The translations under genes and the position numbers were made by a program. A stretch of 64,000 nucleotides of DNA from Hemileia vastatrix (lineage: Eukaryota > Basidiomycota > Pucciniomycetes > Pucciniales > Zaghouaniaceae): contig JASXTE010000001.1 of assembly GCA_030280995.1 (NCBI GenBank), forward strand, positions 286,501 to 350,500, read 5' to 3'. The notes under the pieces are model-generated. The model saw only the letters and a program-made list of their open reading frames with translations, did not search any database and was not told where the DNA came from. Numbering within the stretch: the first letter of the stretch is position 1; every line of letters starts with the position of its first letter. Below are positions 45,120-58,544 of the stretch, one piece after another.

Positions 45120-45445
45120 CCTACCTGGTGAGATGAGTTGAGAAAATAAAAGTAACAAAAATATTTGAGTGATGTTTGAGGAGAGGATGAAAAGGATATG
45201 AGTGATGAATGAAAAAAAAAATCACTGACAAAATATGCAATTTCATGTTGAGCTTGTGAAAGAAAACCAATGAGCCATCCAAAAAAAAGATATTCACCGT
45301 AAATTCCAAAAAGAAAATTGAATATGCAACAAGCCAAAATACCAAACCAAGTGATTAAAGTACACAAAGAGGACATTTGGAGAGTACAAAAAAATAATTT
45401 AAAAGGGTGTTGAAGAGAAATGTTGGAGAGTAATAGGCATAACGA
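45120..45445 (-). repeat. Dispersed repeat related to 37115-37500
   Basis: Shares ordered landmarks with 37115-37500. The minus-strand frame here (45083-45496) is strongly hydrophobic and low in complexity, so I do not call it a gene. Confidence 0.4.
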
Positions 45446-45466
45446 CAGAGCGTATGCTGGTGTAGA

Positions 45467-45642
45467 CTGTTCTAAAGTACTAAGCAGTAGACACAATGCA
45501 AGATGGGTTGGTTCTTCTCTTCAATTTCTAAAAAGAAGCGCCTGCCACTCTTATTTTTAAAGGCAGCGCAACAATGTGTAACACTAATATTTGATTAGAA
45601 AGTTTATAAGATGAGAGATGAGTTTTAGAGATCAGGAAAAAC
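45467..45642 (-). repeat. Inverted copy of the 8792-8982 repeat
   Basis: Reverse complement of 8792-8982, ending exactly where the element A LTR begins (TGTCATCC at 45643). Confidence 0.75.
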
Positions 45643-46437
45643 TGTCATCCGCCACATGACACTCGTGTCAAAAGCAGTAATACAGAGGTCTAAATCCATA
45701 CTCGAAGCGCAGAAAGCAATTCTACATAGAAACTACAATTTTCCTTTGTGTACTCACTATTCAACCGCGCTAATCTAAACTCTAAATCTAAATTAGTCAA
45801 TCTCTCAATAGTGTGTGTTAGTCTTCTCCTCAATAAGCGACACACAGTGCAATAGTCAATGTAATAGTCCGCTAAAAGGTTTTTTAAGTATCTGTGGATT
45901 ATTAAAAGGTGTAGTTAGCATGGACGGAATGGTTAGTGGAGGATTAATGGGTTGATGGATGTTAGTGAGGAGGGTCCAGGTATTATGGGTGTATTTTTTA
46001 ATGGTCTTTGGTGTGCGGAATAACGGATGGGTATGAGATCAATGTGAGGATGAGTAAAGGATATAAAATGGTTGGGTTTTGGTTCAACTTTCTTTAGAAT
46101 TAAATTATAAAATGTATATATAGTTAATAGTTGTAAAGCTTTGGGTTAAATAATTATTATTCTATCTTTCCTTATTTTCTCAGTAATCATTTCTCAATCC
46201 TAAATCTTTGATTATTGAGTTTCCAACCCTTTGTGAGATCTTAAGAACTTTAATATTACCCTTAAATTATATTAGAATTCTTCTCGAACATATCTGGAAG
46301 CAGTAGCTCTTCCTTTGAGTGATCTTCGAATCACTTCCTTGAACATTTCCTCTGTGCCTCAAAGAAGTTTCTAAACTCCCCCCTCCATCTCACTTCCAGG
46401 AACACCCTCAACCTTGTGTGTAGGTCTTCCGGTGACA
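45643..46437 (+). repeat. 5' LTR of element A
   Basis: 795 bp, TGTCATCC..CCGGTGACA. It matches the LTR at 9121-9939. Confidence 0.85.
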
Positions 46438-46512
46438 GTATAATTTAATTCTCCGTAATTTTCATTCTTTGCACTACTATGTCCCTTTTCAGGTGTTTTT
46501 TAAACTCATAAA

Positions 46513-47700
46513 ATGTCAACTGCTCAACGCACTCCTCCTACAGGCGCTACTACTAGAGCTTGCGCCAGAGGCAGACCAACAGCCACATGGCCTGTTTCCC
46601 GTCCTCACTCCTTTGAACCTCTCGACCTTAGGGAACGGCAACATTCAGTCCAATCTGTAGAAGACATCCCACAAGATTTTGATGATTCTAGTGATGATGA
46701 AGAAGGAGAGGATACGATGCATGAGGCATCATCCGCCCCTGCTACTCACCCTTCTGGTCAACCTTTGGAACCTGGACCATCTAATTTGCTGGAGGACTTC
46801 ATGAGACTTTTCATGAAAACCCTTTCCAATCCAACGTCTTTGGAAGGATCTAAATTCAAAACTCCTTCCATGAAATCTCCTGATAAATTTGATGGAGAAC
46901 ATCCAGACAGATTGTGGCCCTTCTTGAAAACCTGCAAGCTCCTGTTCCATAATGACACTTGAATCTTCAATAACGACCAATCAAAGGTTGTTTATGCTTC
47001 TTCATTCCTAGCCGGAAAAGCAGCAAGATGGTTCAAACCTTATCTTCTCATGCTCTCTTTGACAGAAACCCACTTACTTATTAATAACTGGGAAAAGTTC
47101 AAAGACCAACTTTTCACATTGTTTGGTGACCCTAATGAAACTGACAACACAGAAATTGAACTTTATTTTCTTTGCATGAGTGATAGTGGCAAAGCCTCTG
47201 AATATATTTTGAACTTCAGAGCACTTCAAACTCAAGTAGGTTGGAATGATGCTGCCCTCAAGTATCATTTCAAAAAAGCACTTCCTTTGAGGATTCTGGA
47301 AAATTAAATCTTCACGGTCAGAAGATGACTACCTTAATGGATTTAATGGATCGAACCATTGAACTCGACGGCGTTTACCTAGGACGACTACAACATTGTC
47401 AATATGCCAACAAATCTCAAGGCCTAAATTTTAAATTGGTACCCTCTTCATCCCCAAGGACAACTCAATCCTCCTCAAATCAATCCAAACCCAATAAGGG
47501 AAAGGAAAAACCTCGACAAAAAAGCTCGACCCCAGGCAATATCAGCAAGGTACTGGATCCAAAAGGGGAACTTAAAGAAGCTGAGAGGAAGAGGCGAGCA
47601 GATAATGGGTTATGTATGTATTGTGGGGGTAAGCAAAAGCTAGAAGATTGTGTGAAGTTGAAGGAAAGAGAAGGTACTAGTTCAAGGTCAAAAAACTAGT
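46513..47700 (+). pseudogene. Gag of element A
   Basis: Start MSTAQRTPPTGATT. Capsid-like part: SPDKFDGEHPDRLWPFLKTCKLLFHND, FLAGKAARWFKPYL, WEKFKDQLFTLFGDPNE, the usual Gag of chromodomain gypsy elements. It ends in a degenerate zinc knuckle, CMYCGGKQKLEDC, lacking the His. TGA at 46960-46962 and a frameshift near 47305 (between ..LRILEN and TLMDLMDRTIELD) break it. It would form the element particle. Confidence 0.85.
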
Positions 47701-47713
47701 ATATAGTTTAATT

Positions 47714-50700
47714 GTGTGTAAAGAAAACTATCTTATCTTGCCCAGTGCACAGAACCTCCATGTCTTAAGGACTAGAGTTGCCTTAAACCGCTTGAGATTC
47801 ATTCTTCTCAAGGAGGATACCCCCTTCAGTTGTCTTATAGAATCTGGAGCTTCAATTTCTTTTGTCAGTTTATCTTTTGCTGAAAATTTAAAGCTGACAT
47901 TCACATATATCGATCGAACTCCAATATATTTGGTCGAATCAGAAGAACCCAAATATTGGGTAAGTAAGAAAGTTTTATGGGTTTTCAACTTTCCAAACTT
48001 TCCCTCCTTCGAGTGGGAATTATCAGTCTTGGATGCCCCGAGGATGGACGATACCATTCTTGGCCATGTCTTTTTAAAGTATTGGAGTCCTGAAATTGAT
48101 TGGACACGGGGATTGATCACACCATGCACAAAGTATATTTCTGATTCTTCAATGCAGGTTAATAGGGAGTCAAACAACCCGCTTAACAATGTCCTGCTAG
48201 AGAACAAATCACTGCCAGATGACTTGAAAGCATCTGATCTTTCTCTAAATGAGCAATTGGCTAACCCTTCTAGCTCAATGACTTCACTTGAAGAGGATTT
48301 AAATTGCCTTGAAGTAATTGAATTATGCTCTCTCAATTCTGGTCTTCCCTTGACAGATTCTCTCAAAGATGATGAGAACGACCAAATCAACTCTACCAGA
48401 AATCTATCATGATTTTCTTGATGTTTTCTCAATCTGCAAGGCCAATAAGTTACCACCTCATTGACCCTATGACCATTAAATAGAGTTAATAGGTCCAGTA
48501 CCTCCGGCAGGTCCTGTCTATTTGTTGTCAAAGGACGAATCTCAAGTTCTTCAAGACTACATTGCAGATAATGTAGCCAAAGGGTTCATCAGAGCCAGTA
48601 AATCTCCAACTGGCTCCCCTGTTCTTTTTGTAAAGAAAAAGGATGGTAGCCTTAGGTTGTGTGTTGACTATAGAAATCTCAACACAGTCACTAAGAAGAA
48701 TGCATATCCTGTTCCTCCTATGTCATTGCTTCTTACCCTTTTCAACGGTGCTAATTTCTTTTCTAAAATTGATCTTGGAGGCGCTTACAATCTTATTCGC
48801 ATTGCGGAAGGTCATGAACCACTGACTGCAATGCGCACTAGATTTGGTAGTTTTGAATATTTAGTTATGCCTTTTGGATTATGCATGACACCATCAACTT
48901 TTCAAACTTTTGTCAATGACATCTTTCAAGATGTTGTTGAACAATTTGTTGTCCTCTGTTTAGATAATATTTTAATATTTTCAAAGACACTAGATGAACA
49001 TATTCATCATGTTCAACAGGTTCTAAATCGACTTCGAGATCACGGTCTCTACGCCAAGCACAATAAATGCAAATTCCACCTTAAATCAATCGATTTTTTG
49101 GGTTTTACGTTATCCACTGATGGTTTAGTCATGGATAACAAAAAGGTCAAAAAAGTCCTGGAATGGCCTGAGCCCAAAACAGTTAAATCCCTCCAAGGAT
49201 TTTTGGGTTTTGCAAATTTCTATAGAAGATTTATTAAAGATTACTCTAAAACTATTTCCAATCTTACTTCTCTTCTTAGAAAAGATATTCCTTTTTATTT
49301 ACTTCTACAGCACGAAAGGAATTCAAAGCATTGAAGACTTCATTTACCACAGCTCCAATTCTTTGACACTTTGATCCTTCTGCTTCGACAATAGTGGAGA
49401 CAGTTGCGAGAGATTATGCTATCGCAGGGGTCATTTCTCAATTAAATCCTGAAACAAAATTATTTCATCCTGTTGCTTTTGAGTCACGTAAACTCATTGC
49501 AGCAGAATTAAATTATGAAATTCATGACAAAGAGCTTTTAGCTATTATTCATTGTCTTAAAAAATGGCGCTCTTTTCTTCTCAGCCTAAATAGTCCTTTT
49601 CAAATTCTAACTGACCATAATGCTTTGAAATACTTTATGTCTTCCAAAGTGTTAACCAGGCGTCAAGCCAGGTGGGCTGAATTTCCTTTTTCTATTTCCT
49701 ATCATCCAGGTAAGAACTGCATTGTCCCAGATATCCTGTCACGTTGGGACAACGTTTACCCAGAGCGGGGGGACGCATTTGCTGACAAGAACCCAGCAAA
49801 TGTGAAATCAATTTTCAACAAATCAATGTTAACGACTCATCAACTTAATTCAATGACAATTCAATCTTTTCAAAATCCATTATCCAAAATTCTCGAAGCT
49901 CAGTCAAAGGACAACTATTGTTTAGGGTTAAAAGACAAAATACTCTTGAAGCAAGGGGCCAAAATATTTAGTATTAAATCAGGTCTATTAGTTTTCGAAG
50001 GTAGAGTAGTCATACGCGACAACAATGAAATAAAATTATGGATTTTCAATAGTCGACATGATTCTCCATTACCTGGTCATTTTGGGGTTGATAAAACCTA
50101 CCAGTTAATAGCAAGGGATTTCTTCTGGCCAGGAATGACCAGAGAAATCAAGGCCTATATAAGAGCTTGTTACAAGTGTAATTGGAATAAGGCTCCCCGT
50201 CACCGGAAGCATGGGTTGCTTCAACCGCTTCCTATTCCCTCTAAAACTTGGGAATCTTTATTGATGGATTTCATCTCTCAAGTTCCTCTTTCTAATAATC
50301 TTGATGCTATATTAGTAATAGTAGGTAGATTTTCAAAGATGTCTATTTTTATTAAAACCACTACTACTGCTACAGCAGAAGATTTGTCAAAATTGTTTCT
50401 AGAACATTTATTTTCCAAACATGGCTTACCTAATGACATTATTTTAGATAAAGGCTCCTTGTTTGTATCCACATTCTGGACTCAATTGTTTCAACAACTC
50501 AATATCACAAGGAATCTTTCCACGGCCTATCATCCTGAAACCGATGGGCCCACTGAAAGGGTCAATCAAATCCTCGAACAATACCTTTGAATGTATGTCA
50601 GTTACCAACAAGAAAATTGGACCACATGGTTACCATTGGCTGAATTTGCTTATAATAACTCAACTCATTCTTTGACACAACAATCTCCTTTCTAAACTGT

Positions 50701-51100
50701 TTATGGAAGACATCTTTGATTCAACTCAATCCACGTAGGAACTAGTCATCCTGCTAAACATTATCTTTGAACCATATCACGACTCCAAGAAGAACTTAAA
50801 TCAAATTTGGAATTAGCGATTTGAAGGTACAAGGAGCAGGCCGACAAACATCGACAATCTGCTCCTTCTTCTAAACCAGGCTAAAAAGTATGGCTTGACG
50901 CACGAAACATTTGAACAACTCGACCATCAAAGAAACTGGCTGAAAAACGCTTTGGACCATCCAAAATCAACTCTGAAGTCTCTAAACTGCATTTTGACTC
51001 AAGCTACCTCCTAAATGGCATGCTATTCACCCTGTTTTCCACATATCTCTCCTGGAACTGGCTTGAGAAACATACCCGGGCAGGAACCAACCTCCTCCGG
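47714..51100 (+). pseudogene. Protease, RT, RNase H and integrase of element A
   Basis: Protease LIESGASISFVS (D-to-E in the DSG site). RT 48522-49334 with SPTGSPVLFVKKKDGSLRLCVDYRNLN and CLDNILIFSK in place of xLDD (second Asp to Asn). RNase H from 49394, with VETVARDYA where VETDASDYA is expected. Integrase zinc domain (GHFGVDKTY..CYKCNWNK), core D in LLMDFISQVP, D in IILDKGSLFV, E in TDGPTERVNQ. Downstream frame continues to the junction with at least seven stops in 50588-50940. Frameshifts lie near 49300 and 51010. The catalytic losses alone would inactivate it. Confidence 0.9.
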
Positions 51101-52190
51101 TATGGTAAGGTAAACTCTTACAGTCGCCTTGCTGTAAGCAGAATCCGGAGGAGATATGTGGATTTAGTTGAAAACCCCGTCCTTTCAATAAAAATAAAAA
51201 AATGGGAATTCTAAATCACTAAGCTAACCAGTCTACTTGGATCTGATTGTTAATGATAATGAAACTCTAAAATATTTAACGCTTATTGAGATTTAAATAA
51301 AAGTGGCTGTTGAGAAAGAAATACTAATAACAACAATTAAGGTGTACCAGTGAAAGATCTGAAAAGATTGACTTTTATGTTTTTATAATAATTTTAATTT
51401 TTATGAGACAGCAATAATCAAGTCCCAGTGATGAAGACCTTTCTAAAGATACCCTGTATGAAGTGTGATTTAAATTGTTGAGTAGTATTTCTAAAATGTT
51501 ATATATAAAATATAAAGTTATAAGGGTATTACAATTTATTTAATTTGTTGAGTAATAAAAAATGAGACTGTGGTGGTTAAAGATTAAGCTGTATGATCTA
51601 TCCCCCCCCCTCAATTTTGAGTTTGAGAGGCTCTTAAGTATTCCTAGTCACGTGCCTAAGTTTTCCCCTGCAGAGCTCACCCAGAGTCAATCCGGAGCCT
51701 GTACGGAGTCCAAACGGAGTCCGTCCGGACTCAATTAGAACCTTTAAAACTATAATAAAAATCTAGAAAAATTACACATAATAGAGCCACTTTCTCTTTA
51801 CATTCAAAACTAATTTTTGTAGTCTGTGCAGCTCTAATCATCCCGTGAAAATTCATCAAAGTTAAGTAATTTCTAAAAACATAAATATTTCTATAAAAAT
51901 TTAAAATTCATTTAAAAATATAAGAAAAATAGTAAAAATTCTGGGATAATTTCCCAATGTTCTTGAGTGACTCAACTTGATACCTATAAACTTTTCAGAC
52001 GGTAAAAATAAGTTTTCTCCGTAAAATAAATTGTTTTCCCGTAGGCATTTGCTTTTAACCAATTTCTTCATATTTAAAACTCAAATAAATTAAATAAAAC
52101 CCTTTTATAAAAAATAATAACGCCAATCTTGCACGCCGTAATAACCCCATTTACATACTTAGGTGCCATACTAAACTTTAGGCTACCACA
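51101..52190 (-). repeat. 3' LTR of element B
   Basis: 1,090 bp; on the minus strand TGTGGTAGCC..CCTTACCATA. It is shorter than its partner, partly through fewer CGGAGTC-type units near 51695-51735. Confidence 0.92.
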
Positions 52191-52202
52191 TCCTCCCTCC
52201 AA
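52191..52202 (-). other. Polypurine tract of element B
   Basis: Minus strand TTGGAGGGAGGA directly before the 3' LTR, same string as in element D. Confidence 0.75.
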
Positions 52203-55093
52203 TTGAGAATGTCCCCATTCTTAAAACTTTGCATAAGAGGTCGAACACAATATTCCAAAAGAATTATCTTTTCTAATAAAATAATTTGATAAATTTGTTT
52301 TAGCTGGTCTTCTTTTAATTTTTTAAAATAAAAACGTTGTTTCTTTCTTCTCTGGCTTGATATAACATAAAATAAAATAAATCTTGTGACGATTCCACTA
52401 CTGAGAGCAAGGTTTGAATCCCTTCAGACTCCCATATACCAGTCTTCCTTCTTGTCACAGCATTTAGAGAGTGGATCTTCCTATGAGCCGAATACTCCTG
52501 ATTCCAATCTCATAGGGCCCCCCACTGAGCCGAATTCTATGATTCCAATCTCGCCATAAGGTCCTCCAAGCTTCACACCGAAAAATGGCCTAACAATGAG
52601 GCACTAAAAAAAATCATTCCCTAAAATCCAACTACCATCCTAACTTCTGATTCCTTCATCACAATTTTCAAACTTTGCTATACAGCAAACCCATAAAATA
52701 CTTTTTCCAGGCTTCCAATAATAATTTTAACTTTAGACCATGTTAAAGCGCCACAAATTTCACCTAATTAACCATTATGCTTTCCTTAGCATCATCACCA
52801 CCTAAAATTTAAACATCCTAAAGCTTATCAGCACCCAATTCCAGAAATAATTGAATAACCAGTTTAGAGTCTTAGTGGACAGTGATAAATTAAAAGATTG
52901 AATTGAGTTATCCAAACAAGATTGAAATTCCAGTTTAAAGTCTTGGTGGACCAAACATATAATCGATTTCCAGTTTATGGTCTTGGTGGACCAAAGATCG
53001 TTTAGTTGCATAAATAACTTGATATATTCCTAAATAAGGTCTAGGCTTGACCAAAGATTGAATAAATTTGATAATCCAGTTTAATGTCATAGTGGACCAA
53101 ACATTTGATCGACAAGTAATCCAGTATAAGGCCATAGTGGACCAATGAATGTTGAATTATCCTGCAGATATTAATTTACCAGTTTAAAGTCATAGTGGAC
53201 TAAAACAATGAATGAACTACCAGTTTAATGTCATGGTGGACCAAACATTTAATTGATAAGAAATTCAGTTTAAGGTCATGGTGGACCCAACAGCTTGATA
53301 ATAGTCCAGTTTAGGGTCTTGGTGGACCTAAAATTTGATAACACTCCAGTTTAAGGTCTTGGTGGACCTAACATTTGATTGATAAAAATAAAAATAAAAA
53401 TAATCCGTCTCCCAAAAATATCCATAAAATCTTGAACATTATTGAAATTCAGTTCAAAGTCTTGAAGGACTAACAGCTCCAATTTAAAATCTTTAATGAC
53501 AGTCTTGAAAATTAGCCAGTTTAAAGTCTTGGAGGACTAACAGCTCCAAAATTTGTATAAAAAACCTTAAGGAAAGTCTTGAACAGTAGCCAGTTTAAAG
53601 TCTTGGAGGACTAACAGCTCCAAAATTTGTATAAAACCTTAAGTAAAGTCTTGAAAAGTAGCCAGTTTAAAGTCTTGGAGGACTAACAGATCCAAAATAA
53701 GTATATAAAAAACCTTAAATAACGTCTTGAACAGTAGCCAGTTTAAAGTCTTGGAGGACTAACAGATCCAAAATATGTATAAAAAACCTTAAAGAACGTC
53801 TTGAACAGTAGCCAGTTTATAGTCTTGGAGGACTAACAGCTGTCTTGAAGTAAAATCCCATAGGTATTGAGTTCCCCTAGACCCTGTTTCCTGTCTAAAC
53901 TAAATGAATAAAACTAAAAAGAATGAAAACTAAAAAATAAACTAAGAAATTTAATAATAATTTTGATTTAATTAATTAATTTTTTTATTTTTTTATTATT
54001 TTATTTTTATTTATTTATTTTTTATTTTTTATTTATTTTATTTATTTATTTTTTTTATTTATTTTTATTTTTATTTTTTATTTTTTATTTTTATTCTTAT
54101 TTTTATTTTTTATTTTTTATTTTAATTTTGTTTTTTTTTAATTTAAAATAAAAGATTTTAGAAAAGATAGTTTTGAAATAAAAGTTAAAATTTAATTTTT
54201 AAAGAAAGATAAACAAATGTGAAAAGAAAGATAAAAAAAGTAATAACAATAAAAAATTTCAAAATAAAAATTTTAAAATATGCCCCCCGGCCATTTGATG
54301 AGCCGTACCCTCAACATCATACCCACATCCAAGTGCAACTTGATGTGGTTACACAATTTTGAGAAATTGAAAAGAAAAGAAAGGAAATGAAAGTTTTTAG
54401 AAGATAATTTTTATAATGATGATCACTGGGTGGGCTCCCTCCAATTTATAAAAATGATTAGAGACCACCAGTGAGCATCACCTTTACAATAATTCATAAT
54501 ATATATTAAAGAAAAGAAATCACAATCTAACATAAAAAATAAAAAACAAAATAAAATAAAAAGAATCTTGAATCCGACGTTGAGAGCGGTGTCTCTTGAT
54601 TTGTTCCAGTTTATAGTCTTAGTGGACTTCCTATAATTAAAAGACAAAGCCAGGATTCAACTAGAAACAGGGAAAATTTTGGAAATGAACATTATGGGGT
54701 AATTGTGTATAGAGCAGCCAGCCCATCAATTACCCCCACACTTGCCAATATTAAATTAAGAAGGTTCCCCTGTCAAAACCTCTTCCAATAAATTATTTAA
54801 AATTTTCCAACACTATCTTCACCCATATTTTAAGAATTTTAAATTTTGAAAATTTCAAAGAAGGTTTTCTTGCATTTCGTTAAGTTTCATCACAGCTTCG
54901 TCGCCAATATGCAGTGTAACGACAGTAAAGTATTTTTGATAAAAAAAAGATAGTTTATCCTCGTTGCGGAGGTTGATAAGATTTTTTTTTTAAAAAAATT
55001 CATAGTTTATCCTCATTGTGGAGGGATCCATAAAATTTTGTTGATATTATAGTTTATCCTCGTTGCGGAGGGATCCATAAAATTTCATTGATA
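52203..55093 (-). other. 3' non-coding region of element B: hairpin array and T-rich tract
   Basis: About 17 copies of the CAGTTTA + stem-loop motif lie between 52859 and 54630. The copies at 53493-53850 are about 70-80 bp apart with a similar spacer (CTAACAGCTCCAAA.., ACCTTAA..AGTCTTGAACAGTAG). Three more precede the integrase end (54948, 55003, 55050), plus one at 55098 inside it. A pure T/A simple repeat lies at 53960-54160. The GGGGTAATTG..CAATTACCCC hairpin is at 54696-54736. No gene. Confidence 0.75.
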
Positions 55094-56801
55094 TTATAGT
55101 TTATCCTCATTGCGGAGGTAGACTTTGGCACTCCTGGTGCCTCTAGGATAGAACCGTTTCACTTGATCGGCTGCTACCCTCTTCTTCAATACTACTCCAT
55201 CCAACTCTTCTAGCACATATGAACCGCCAGAAACTTTCTCCTTAACTTTATACGGTCCATTCCACCTATCTGCAAACATTTTTCCCCACTGACTTTCCAA
55301 ACTCCTATTATACACCAAGACCATATCACCTGGGTTCAAAGGTTTCCTTAATTGATGTGCCAACCGCTCATCCCAATATCTAACTGATTGATTTCGGATC
55401 TTCATCATCCATGAATATGCCTTTTCTAAATATTCTTCTTTCTTTTCTAGCTGCATCATTCTTGCACACAATAATTCTTCAGTAGTTTTGACCGTGTCCC
55501 AGTCAACTCCAAGATATGATTCAGCTTCTAAATCAACCGGTAAAACTGCTTTCTGTCCAAAAACAAGTTCATAAGGTGAAAATCCGGTTGTCCTCTTGGC
55601 AGTGATTTGATAAGCAAATAAAACTAAAGTTAAATAGTGCCTCCACTTTTCGGCACTTGTCCCACACATTTTAACTAAAGCATTTTTTAATAACTTGATG
55701 CCCTCTTTCAACCATGCCTTCAGCTTCAGGATAATATGGGGTTGCTACCCTAAACTTTGATCCAACTTTCAATACGGCCTCTTTAAACTCTGTCCCAAAT
55801 TCAGGACCTCCATCTACCGTCACCAACTTCATCACCCCATACCTATATACCCAATTATTCAACAAAAATTCTGCCACATTTTTGGCAGTTAAATTAATAA
55901 GAGGCGCTGCCTCTACCCAACCAGATAAATCATCTCTGGCCACTATTAAATATTTATACCGTCCCTCTTTTATATGAAGGGTATCTAAACTAACTCTCCC
56001 AAAGAGCGTATATTCACCGGTCGCGCATCCAGGTTCTTTTGGCCTTAAATAACTTCGTCTTTGACATTCTTCGCATGACTGAACCCACTGTTTAACAGCA
56101 ATCTTCATGCCAGGCCACCAAAATCGATCAGAAATTCTTCTAAACGTTTCTCCAACGCCTCTATGCCCGAGATCTTCATGCAGTGATTTCAAAACTAATT
56201 CTTGCCCCTTCTGTTGAGTTATTACTACTTGAGGATTTGGATACCTTCTCCTCATTAAACGTTGACCAGATAGGTAAAACGTAGATGACTTCCTCTTGAT
56301 AGCCATCCATTCATCGTCTTCACAATCTTCTGGCCTCTCTAAAGTCAACAAATATTTGACTAACAAAAAATAAAAACCAGTCTGACCCCAGACTTCATCT
56401 TGAAAATCGATTAATATAACATCAATAGGGACTTCTCTATCACCAATATCACCTGCACATGAATGAGCCAATAATCGTTGACCCCTAAATAAATCTTTAA
56501 TCGAGCTATGTCGACGTTTTTCTTCTGAACCTTTGGATCCTTCGAAAACCGTATTTGAAAATACCTCTTTCTCTTTATCCACCTTTTTATTTAAATTCTC
56601 TAATTCTCCAACATATACACCATTCCTTAATTTACTACTATCCCACACTACCAATCCATCTTCCTCTACATACACCACATCTTCTTCTACCTCCTTTCTA
56701 CCGAATTTATCTACACCTTTTCCAACACCTTTATTAACATAAAAACTATTTTCCAGTTTATCCTCTTGGTGGAGGTCATCATCACCATAATCTAAATACA
56801 A
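55094..56801 (-). pseudogene. RNase H-integrase linker and integrase of element B
   Basis: An acidic linker (56801 to about 56240) contains two hairpin copies read as LPHEVKLEG and LHQEDKLEN. The integrase has LHEDLGHRG..CEECQRRS, core D (SLDTLHIKEG), D (VTVDGGPEF), E (PEAEGMVERGH), then DRWNGPYKVKEKVSGGSYVLEELDG. One extra A in an A-run near 55690 shifts the frame between ..GHQVIKK and NALVKMCG. Apart from that the DDE triad is intact. Near-identical in plan to the element C integrase. Confidence 0.9.
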
Positions 56802-56930
56802 AAGTCCTTCCAGTTTAACCTCATGGGGGAGGTATGGAAAGTCTTCAGCTCCTTTAGTGCTGGCTTTGATAATAGGTATATCTTCATTGAACTCTTCTGA
56901 GTCTGAATCCTCTTCAGTGGGTGGTCTCCT

Positions 56931-58505
56931 TTATAAACCATCTGGCATAGTAAAAGTCTTACCAGGCTTATGAAATAAATCAAATGAAAAATGTTGAATA
57001 AAAGCTACCCATCTTGTCATGGGTGCGTTCGGCAAACTTGGGGAATTAATCATTTGGATTAACAATTTCGCATCCACTTGCAACTCAAAATGTTGCCCCC
57101 ACAAAATATGCTGAAGTTTCTTCAGTATTTTCGTTACACCACATAATTCCAATTTTGGTTGAGAATATCTTGATTCGACCTCAGTAAATACTACAGATTC
57201 ATACCTAACTGGCCTGATGTAGCCAGCTTTATCCATCTGAGACAAAACCGCCCCAGCTGCAACCTGACTTGAATAAACTGCTAAATAAATTCTGCCTGCA
57301 TCTTTTCCATAATCCAACTTTTGCAGGACTAAATCCTTCCCCACAACCTCCTTCAACTTCACAAACGCCTTCTCACACTCTTCATCCCACTCCCAGTCTG
57401 CATCCTTTCTCGTTAACCGTCTCAATGGAGCTGCCAATGAAGAAAAGTCCTTGATAAACATTCTAACATATACGCAAACGCCTAAAAACCCTCTGACTTT
57501 GGTCGTATTCTTGGGTCTTGTCCAGGACTGAATTTTGTTAACTTTCTTCTTGGACATAATCCTACCCTCTCTACATACCACATGGCCTAATATTTCTAAG
57601 GCTGGAACACAACATGAAAATTTTGAACCTGAAATAGTTAAACCAGCCTCTTCAATTTGAAACAAGATTCTTTTTAATGTAATTTCAAACTCCCAAATGA
57701 ATTTGCATATCCCGGGATTCTCTTCCAACACCTGGTTATCATAGTCGGTTGTTGGTCCCTTAATTCCTCCATCATCTATAAAGATTCCAGCATATTGTGG
57801 AATTTCGTCTTGAAGGATCCAAGCCATCTGAGCTTGATAAACTGCAACCGAATTTGTTGCTCCTTAAGGTAATCTTGTTAACTGTAAACGTCCTAGTGGC
57901 ATATCGAATGTAGTTAGAGGCCTTGAGTCTGGATGTAACTCTCTCTCATCATATCCACCCATAATATCTCCCAAACCATAACACACTCTCCCTGCAAACG
58001 CTTCAACAAACTCCTCAGCACTAGGTGGTATCCCAGCATCCTTTATTGTAACCCTATTTAATTCCCTAAGATCATGAAAAACTCTAAGCTTGCCATTCCT
58101 TTTCTTGATACAAAATACCGGACAAGAATAACTTGACGTTGATTGCTCATACAGTCCAGTGCGTATCCGTTCTCTGACAAATTCAATATAGGCTTCTTTA
58201 AATGCAGCTGGAATAGGAATCAGTTTCTGCTGCCATGGTTCATGACATACCACAGGAATCTTGTAAGGCTCCCCATAGGAATGCTTCAACACACCCCTCT
58301 CCTCTTCTACAAAAGCAATGGCCTTCTCTCGCTTGACCATCACATCCAACAACAACTTCTTCTCTTCTCCAGACAACCAACCATCAGGTCCAAAATTAAC
58401 AACACCCAGTCTCTCAAAAGTCACTCTTGATGTCTCAAAAAATTCAGGCAGATTCTTTACCAGGGGACTTTCATAAGGATCTCTTGATAACCTTGGTCTT
58501 CTCAA
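56931..58505 (-). pseudogene. Reverse transcriptase and RNase H of element B
   Basis: One frame from RRPRLSRDPYESPLV. RT has LYEQSTSSYSCPVFCI, GKLRVFHDLRELN, DIMGGYDE, FIDDGGIKGP. RNase H has LAVYSSQVAAGAVL (Asp of the first motif replaced by Tyr), KLELCGVTKIL, and ends MPDGL-stop at 56931-56933 where element C has DALSRR. A TAA in RLP-stop-GATNS (about 57865) hits the same codon as in element C. Damaged but clearly recognisable. Confidence 0.88.
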
Positions 58506-58544
58506 GGGTGGATTTAATTTGGCAGGTAGCGGTTCATTAATAGG

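Noticed and set aside
45083..45496. Hydrophobic 137-codon frame, possible membrane protein
   Set aside because: It is a minus-strand reading of an A-rich dispersed repeat and its relative at 37115-37500 does not keep the frame.
47728..48531. 267-codon minus-strand frame opposite the element A protease
   Set aside because: It mirrors the coding strand of a recognisable protease and shows no domain of its own.
53493..53850. Regular repeats with spacers, CRISPR-like at first sight
   Set aside because: The repeats belong to the dispersed hairpin family of gypsy elements, the spacers are themselves similar to each other, and the setting is a eukaryotic retroelement.
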